Assembly: GCA_900769565.1 (NCBI GenBank)
Contig: CAAGHC010000092.1
Location: forward strand, 1 to 14,787
Length of the DNA: 14,787 nucleotides
Direction of reading: 5' to 3'
From: Clostridia bacterium
Lineage (GTDB): Bacteria; Bacillota; Clostridia; Christensenellales; Borkfalkiaceae
Shown here piece by piece: positions 11,711 through 14,787 of the stretch. The position numbers were made by a program, and so were the translations under genes. Below the pieces are notes generated by a model. That model saw only the letters and a list, made by a program, of their open reading frames with translations. It did no database searches and was not told where the DNA came from. The first letter of the stretch is position 1, and every line of letters begins with the position of its first letter.

Positions 11711-14572
11711 CTAAAAGCGCCTAATAAGTTCTACCGGTTTTTCTTTTGCAATCTTAATAATGGGTAACGCTGACGAAACGATTGCCGTCAAAATACTTGC
11801 GCCTAAAATAAGAAGTATTTGTCTTACTTCAAAGAGCGCAAACGGTACGCCTATGCCCATAATTTCTATAATGTATTTATTAACGAATATACAACCTACC
11901 CACGCTATTATCGACGCCAAGATTGCGTTAATTAGCGATATGATAAGGCTTTCGCTTAAGAACATGATTAAAACGTCCTTTCCGCCCGAGCCTAGCCCCC
12001 TTAATACGCCTATACTTTGACGCTTTGATGCAATACTCGTAGAGATGTAATTAAACAACATGAATACCGAGAATAATGCAAGCACTAGCGCAACGTACAA
12101 GAAAAGGTCTGCCGCCTGACGAATGATTTCTTCGTTATATTTAACCGTTTCAATAATACCGTTACCGTACCATTCAAGAGTGTAACCACTTTCTAAACAC
12201 ATTTGGGTCGCTATGTATTCGCTACTCTTCGCATTCTTTTGCGCCGGGAAAATTAACCTTGAGTATTCGCCTTGGTCAGCGCAAATTCCAAATGAACTAA
12301 AAAAGTAGTCGTTAACCATATATTTAAAGTTGTATTCTAACGGGTCGGAATCAATATCTATACCCGTATATATACCTGCAACTTCGTACTCGCCCGTAGT
12401 CTTTACTTGACTTTCTTTTGCCGTTTTAATAATATCAACCTTTTTAAGTTCAATGGGGTCTGTTCCGTAAATAAACTCTAAAAGATTACCTACTTTCTCT
12501 TCTAGTTCTTCTTTATTAGTTGCAGTTTCTATTTCCTTAAACAAAAGGTCAGCCCTTGCGCCAACGGTTACGTCAAACTCGCTCTCTTCTATTTTTTTAT
12601 TAACTTCAGCGCTGTAAAACTCTTTTAAGTTTTGAACGTGAATAAGCACTTGTCCGTCTTTTAAGCCTACCGAACTGCCTTCGCCATACTCACCGTTAAA
12701 TAGGATAACGTTCGCTTGGTCGTAGTCGTTAACCGAATAAAAATATTGATAGGTGCTGTATCTTCTATTTATAAAGTCTTTCGGTAAAGAAACAAACGTT
12801 GCGTCACCACCGTAATAAACCGTACCTTTATTACCGTCGCTCATGCGCGCGTCGTAAAATCCGTCTGCAACGAAAAGACATCTGTAAGCGCCAGAGTCAA
12901 CGTACGAAAGCATATCTTCTGCAAGCGCCCTGTACGCCGTGCCGGACGATTCTTTTAAGATATTATACTTTTCGGGTATTTCACCACAATCAATAATACC
13001 AACGACCTTAAAATCTTCGTTTGCAACGGTTATAGTTTTACCTATTATATCTTTAGGACTTTGTAAAACTTCCTTTTCAATTTCCTTTCCGTTAAGGTAG
13101 TGCATAATTGACTCTGCCATAAAACTTGAAATTGCAACTTCCTTAAGGCTCTCTTTACGTTCTACGGGTGAAGTGTCTCTCAATTTCGGATAAACGCCGT
13201 GTATCAACTTATAACCAAACTGCGTGATTACACCGTCTTCAAACTCGCTATCACTAAATTCTATAATACCGTTAATAGATTTATTGTAATACTTTTTACC
13301 TTTAACCACGTCGGATGCTTTTAATTGCAATATACCGTATTCTTCGGTAACCCTACCTTGCGCGTTTATACTAAAGTTATAAACTTCTTTCATTTTATAA
13401 CCGGTAATCGTCTCTAATTCCTGCTTTTTCTTTTCGGAAAATTTAATTTCGCTATCGTCGCCCATAGATTTATCGGAAACGTAGTTAGCATAAATAGAAA
13501 CGGACGGAGCAGGACTCATGCGTAAAAGATTGTTTATAACGCTTTCAGTCTTAAAGTTTGCAACCGTATCGAAAAGCCCGAAAACGGCAAACGCTATGGC
13601 AGAAAGCAAAATGGTAAACACTAAACGCAAGGGCTTTACGCCAAGCGATTTAACGCCAAGCGCAAGCGAGCTAGAAAACTTCATCTTACTTTTTTTGAAT
13701 TTTACGGGCTTATCGGGAACGATGGTTTCTACCTTGCCCGTGGGCTCTTTTTCTCTATAGGAAAGTTTATCTATAAACTCTATCTTTTTACGGTTTTTAA
13801 TAGCAGATGCAAGTTCGTCCTTTTCGATGCTAGAAAGGTCGGCACCGTTTTTAACTATAACCACGTCGCCCTTTTCACCTATATTCTTTTCCACCTCGTT
13901 TTCGGTAAACGAAACGTCTTCTTCTATCCTACCGTCAACAAGTCTTATAATTCTGTCGGCATACTTTTCAGCAAACTCGTTATCGTGGGAAACTACGATA
14001 ACCAACTTTTCTTTGGAAAGTTTTTTCAAAATATCTAAAACTTGTATACCCGTATTAGAATCGAGCGCACCCGTGGGTTCGTCCGCCATAATAATACGTG
14101 GATTTTTAACGAGCGCACGAGCAATTGCAACACGCTGACGCTGACCACCCGAAAGTTCTCTCGGTTTTCTATTCTTTAATTCCTTAATCTCAACCTTGTC
14201 TAAAAGCTCGTCAAGCTCGGCTTGGTCAACGTTCTCGCCTTGAAGTTCCATAGCAATCTTTATATTCTTTTCTACGGTAAACTCTGATAAAAGATTGTAT
14301 TCTTGGAATATAAAACCTATAAAAGTATTTCTGTAACTATCGTATTCCGATGCAGAAAAAGCAGAAAATTCCTTTCCAAATAAGGAAATTTCCCCGCCGT
14401 CTATTCCGTCAAGGCCACCGATAACGTTAAGCAAAGTGGTTTTACCACAACCACTTTTACCACTTATAAACACCATTCCTTTTTCAGGAAAGGTAAGTGA
14501 TAAACCGTTTAAGGCGTTAACCTTGCCCGATTTAGTTTCATACGTTTTAACAACGTTTTTTAGTTCTAACAT
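11711..14572 (-). CDS. MacB/FtsX-type ABC exporter, fused ATPase and permease
   Basis: A 953-aa protein with an N-terminal ATPase: Walker A GKSGCGKT (38-45), Q-loop Gln90, signature LSGGQ (140-144), Walker B IIMADEP with Glu165, and switch His196. A charged linker (200-300) leads to the permease. TM1 is about 316-337, followed by a ~480-residue extracytoplasmic domain of MacB type, then TM2 (~822-843), TM3 (~868-890) and TM4 (~918-938), ending in the FtsX domain. This four-helix layout fits mechanotransmission transporters that act on peptides, lipoproteins or antibiotics outside the membrane rather than moving substrate through it. It would work as a dimer. It is first in a three-gene operon. 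AAGGAG lies just before the ATG. The substrate is unknown; no histidine kinase or response regulator is visible beside it. Confidence 0.93.
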   Translation of the reverse strand: MLELKNVVKTYETKSGKVNALNGLSLTFPEKGMVFISGKSGCGKTTLLNVIGGLDGIDGGEISLFGKEFSAFSASEYDSYRNTFIGFIFQEYNLLSEFTVEKNIKIAMELQGENVDQAELDELLDKVEIKELKNRKPRELSGGQRQRVAIARALVKNPRIIMADEPTGALDSNTGIQVLDILKKLSKEKLVIVVSHDNEFAEKYADRIIRLVDGRIEEDVSFTENEVEKNIGEKGDVVIVKNGADLSSIEKDELASAIKNRKKIEFIDKLSYREKEPTGKVETIVPDKPVKFKKSKMKFSSSLALGVKSLGVKPLRLVFTILLSAIAFAVFGLFDTVANFKTESVINNLLRMSPAPSVSIYANYVSDKSMGDDSEIKFSEKKKQELETITGYKMKEVYNFSINAQGRVTEEYGILQLKASDVVKGKKYYNKSINGIIEFSDSEFEDGVITQFGYKLIHGVYPKLRDTSPVERKESLKEVAISSFMAESIMHYLNGKEIEKEVLQSPKDIIGKTITVANEDFKVVGIIDCGEIPEKYNILKESSGTAYRALAEDMLSYVDSGAYRCLFVADGFYDARMSDGNKGTVYYGGDATFVSLPKDFINRRYSTYQYFYSVNDYDQANVILFNGEYGEGSSVGLKDGQVLIHVQNLKEFYSAEVNKKIEESEFDVTVGARADLLFKEIETATNKEELEEKVGNLLEFIYGTDPIELKKVDIIKTAKESQVKTTGEYEVAGIYTGIDIDSDPLEYNFKYMVNDYFFSSFGICADQGEYSRLIFPAQKNAKSSEYIATQMCLESGYTLEWYGNGIIETVKYNEEIIRQAADLFLYVALVLALFSVFMLFNYISTSIASKRQSIGVLRGLGSGGKDVLIMFLSESLIISLINAILASIIAWVGCIFVNKYIIEIMGIGVPFALFEVRQILLILGASILTAIVSSALPIIKIAKEKPVELIRRF

Positions 14573-14601
14573 CTTTTTCTCCTTGAAATGTAATCACAGT
14601 T

Positions 14602-14631
14602 ATTGTAACATTGAGAACTTGTAAACGACAA
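14602..14631 (-). promoter_or_regulatory. Promoter of the exporter operon
   Basis: On the minus strand TTGTCG (plus 14626-14631), 18 bp, then TACAAT (plus 14602-14607) preceded by TGT, an extended -10. It would start transcription about 22-24 bases before the ATG. It lies between the IS end and the gene. Confidence 0.55.
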
Positions 14632-14670
14632 TTTTTAAAATTGACCTAAACTTTCTTTATATTGTCAAAA

Positions 14671-14787
14671 TGATGTGAACCCAAAAGTTTAGACAAAAAA
14701 TTAAATTAAATATATTGGAATTGAGTTCGGTATTTAACTGGACTCATTTTCAATTTTAATGATATTCTTTCATTGTTGTAATAGTTA
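14671..14787 (-). mobile_element. IS3-family insertion sequence (IS150-like), one end; rest outside window
   Basis: At 14671 the sequence TGATGTGAACCC followed by AAAAGTTTAGACA (to 14695) matches the style of IS3-family terminal inverted repeats, which begin with TG and contain ACCCAAAAGTT-GACA. The end of a transposase reading frame lies eleven bases inside it, on the minus strand. The other end and any target duplication are right of the window. Confidence 0.78.
14706..14787 (-). CDS. IS3-family transposase OrfB, C-terminal end (partial)
   Basis: Read from the right edge, the minus strand encodes NYYNNERISLKLK, then MSPVKYRTQFQYI and a TAA at 14706-14708. YYNxxRI-LKLKxMSPVxYR is the well-known C-terminal signature of IS3-family integrase-core (rve) transposases. 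Only 26 residues are visible. The DDE catalytic part lies outside the window, so activity cannot be judged. Confidence 0.85.
   Translation of the reverse strand, partial: NYYNNERISLKLKMSPVKYRTQFQYI

Overview
The window looks like a piece of a low-GC Bacillota (Clostridia-type) chromosome carrying accessory DNA. The grounds are AT-rich coding, AAGGAG-type Shine-Dalgarno sites, TTGACA/TATAAT promoters, a Clostridia-like tRNA-Glu 3' end, and a typical Bacillota MacB/FtsX-type exporter. No species can be named from sequence alone.

Left part (1-2523): the 3' end of a DUF4143-type ATP-binding protein, then a 507-aa large serine recombinase with its own terminator. This looks like the edge of another mobile or accessory segment that continues left of the window.

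Middle (about 2524-8149): a compact integrative element. A tyrosine integrase and a LexA/CI-type self-cleaving repressor form a leftward operon (one-base overlap). A divergent control region holds three matched 17-19 bp operators and two promoters. A rightward early operon follows: a Cro-like regulator, a coiled-coil protein, a sigma-like protein, a charged coiled-coil protein and a small basic protein. A winged-helix protein related to RepA_N comes next. After it lie about 1.1 kb without convincing genes but full of structure: a strong terminator, an array of GTATACGAA/TTCGTATAC palindromes also present in front of the winged-helix gene, a 30-bp alternating purine-pyrimidine tract and several hairpins. 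The right boundary is a fragment of a tRNA-Glu 3' end (8127-8149) with the tRNA's terminator, so this is attR. The intact tRNA-Glu expected at attL is not in the window. Direct GGTGTCAA/GATGTCAA octamers sit at both ends and may be integrase arm sites. No relaxase, terminase, capsid gene or recognisable helicase is visible, so the unit resembles a minimal satellite or integrative plasmid of unclear type.

Junction (8150-8568): a second terminator and a frameshifted remnant resembling the end of a phage minor-head/toxin protein.

Right part (8569-14787): resident genes. A FliB-like Cys-rich lysine-N-methylase homologue (+) ends against a shared bidirectional terminator. Facing it is a three-gene leftward operon: a MacB/FtsX-type ABC exporter, a glycerol-1-phosphate dehydrogenase of the AraM/EgsA type, and a short-chain dehydrogenase. 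An IS3-family insertion sequence starts about 100 bp upstream of the exporter gene and runs off the right edge.
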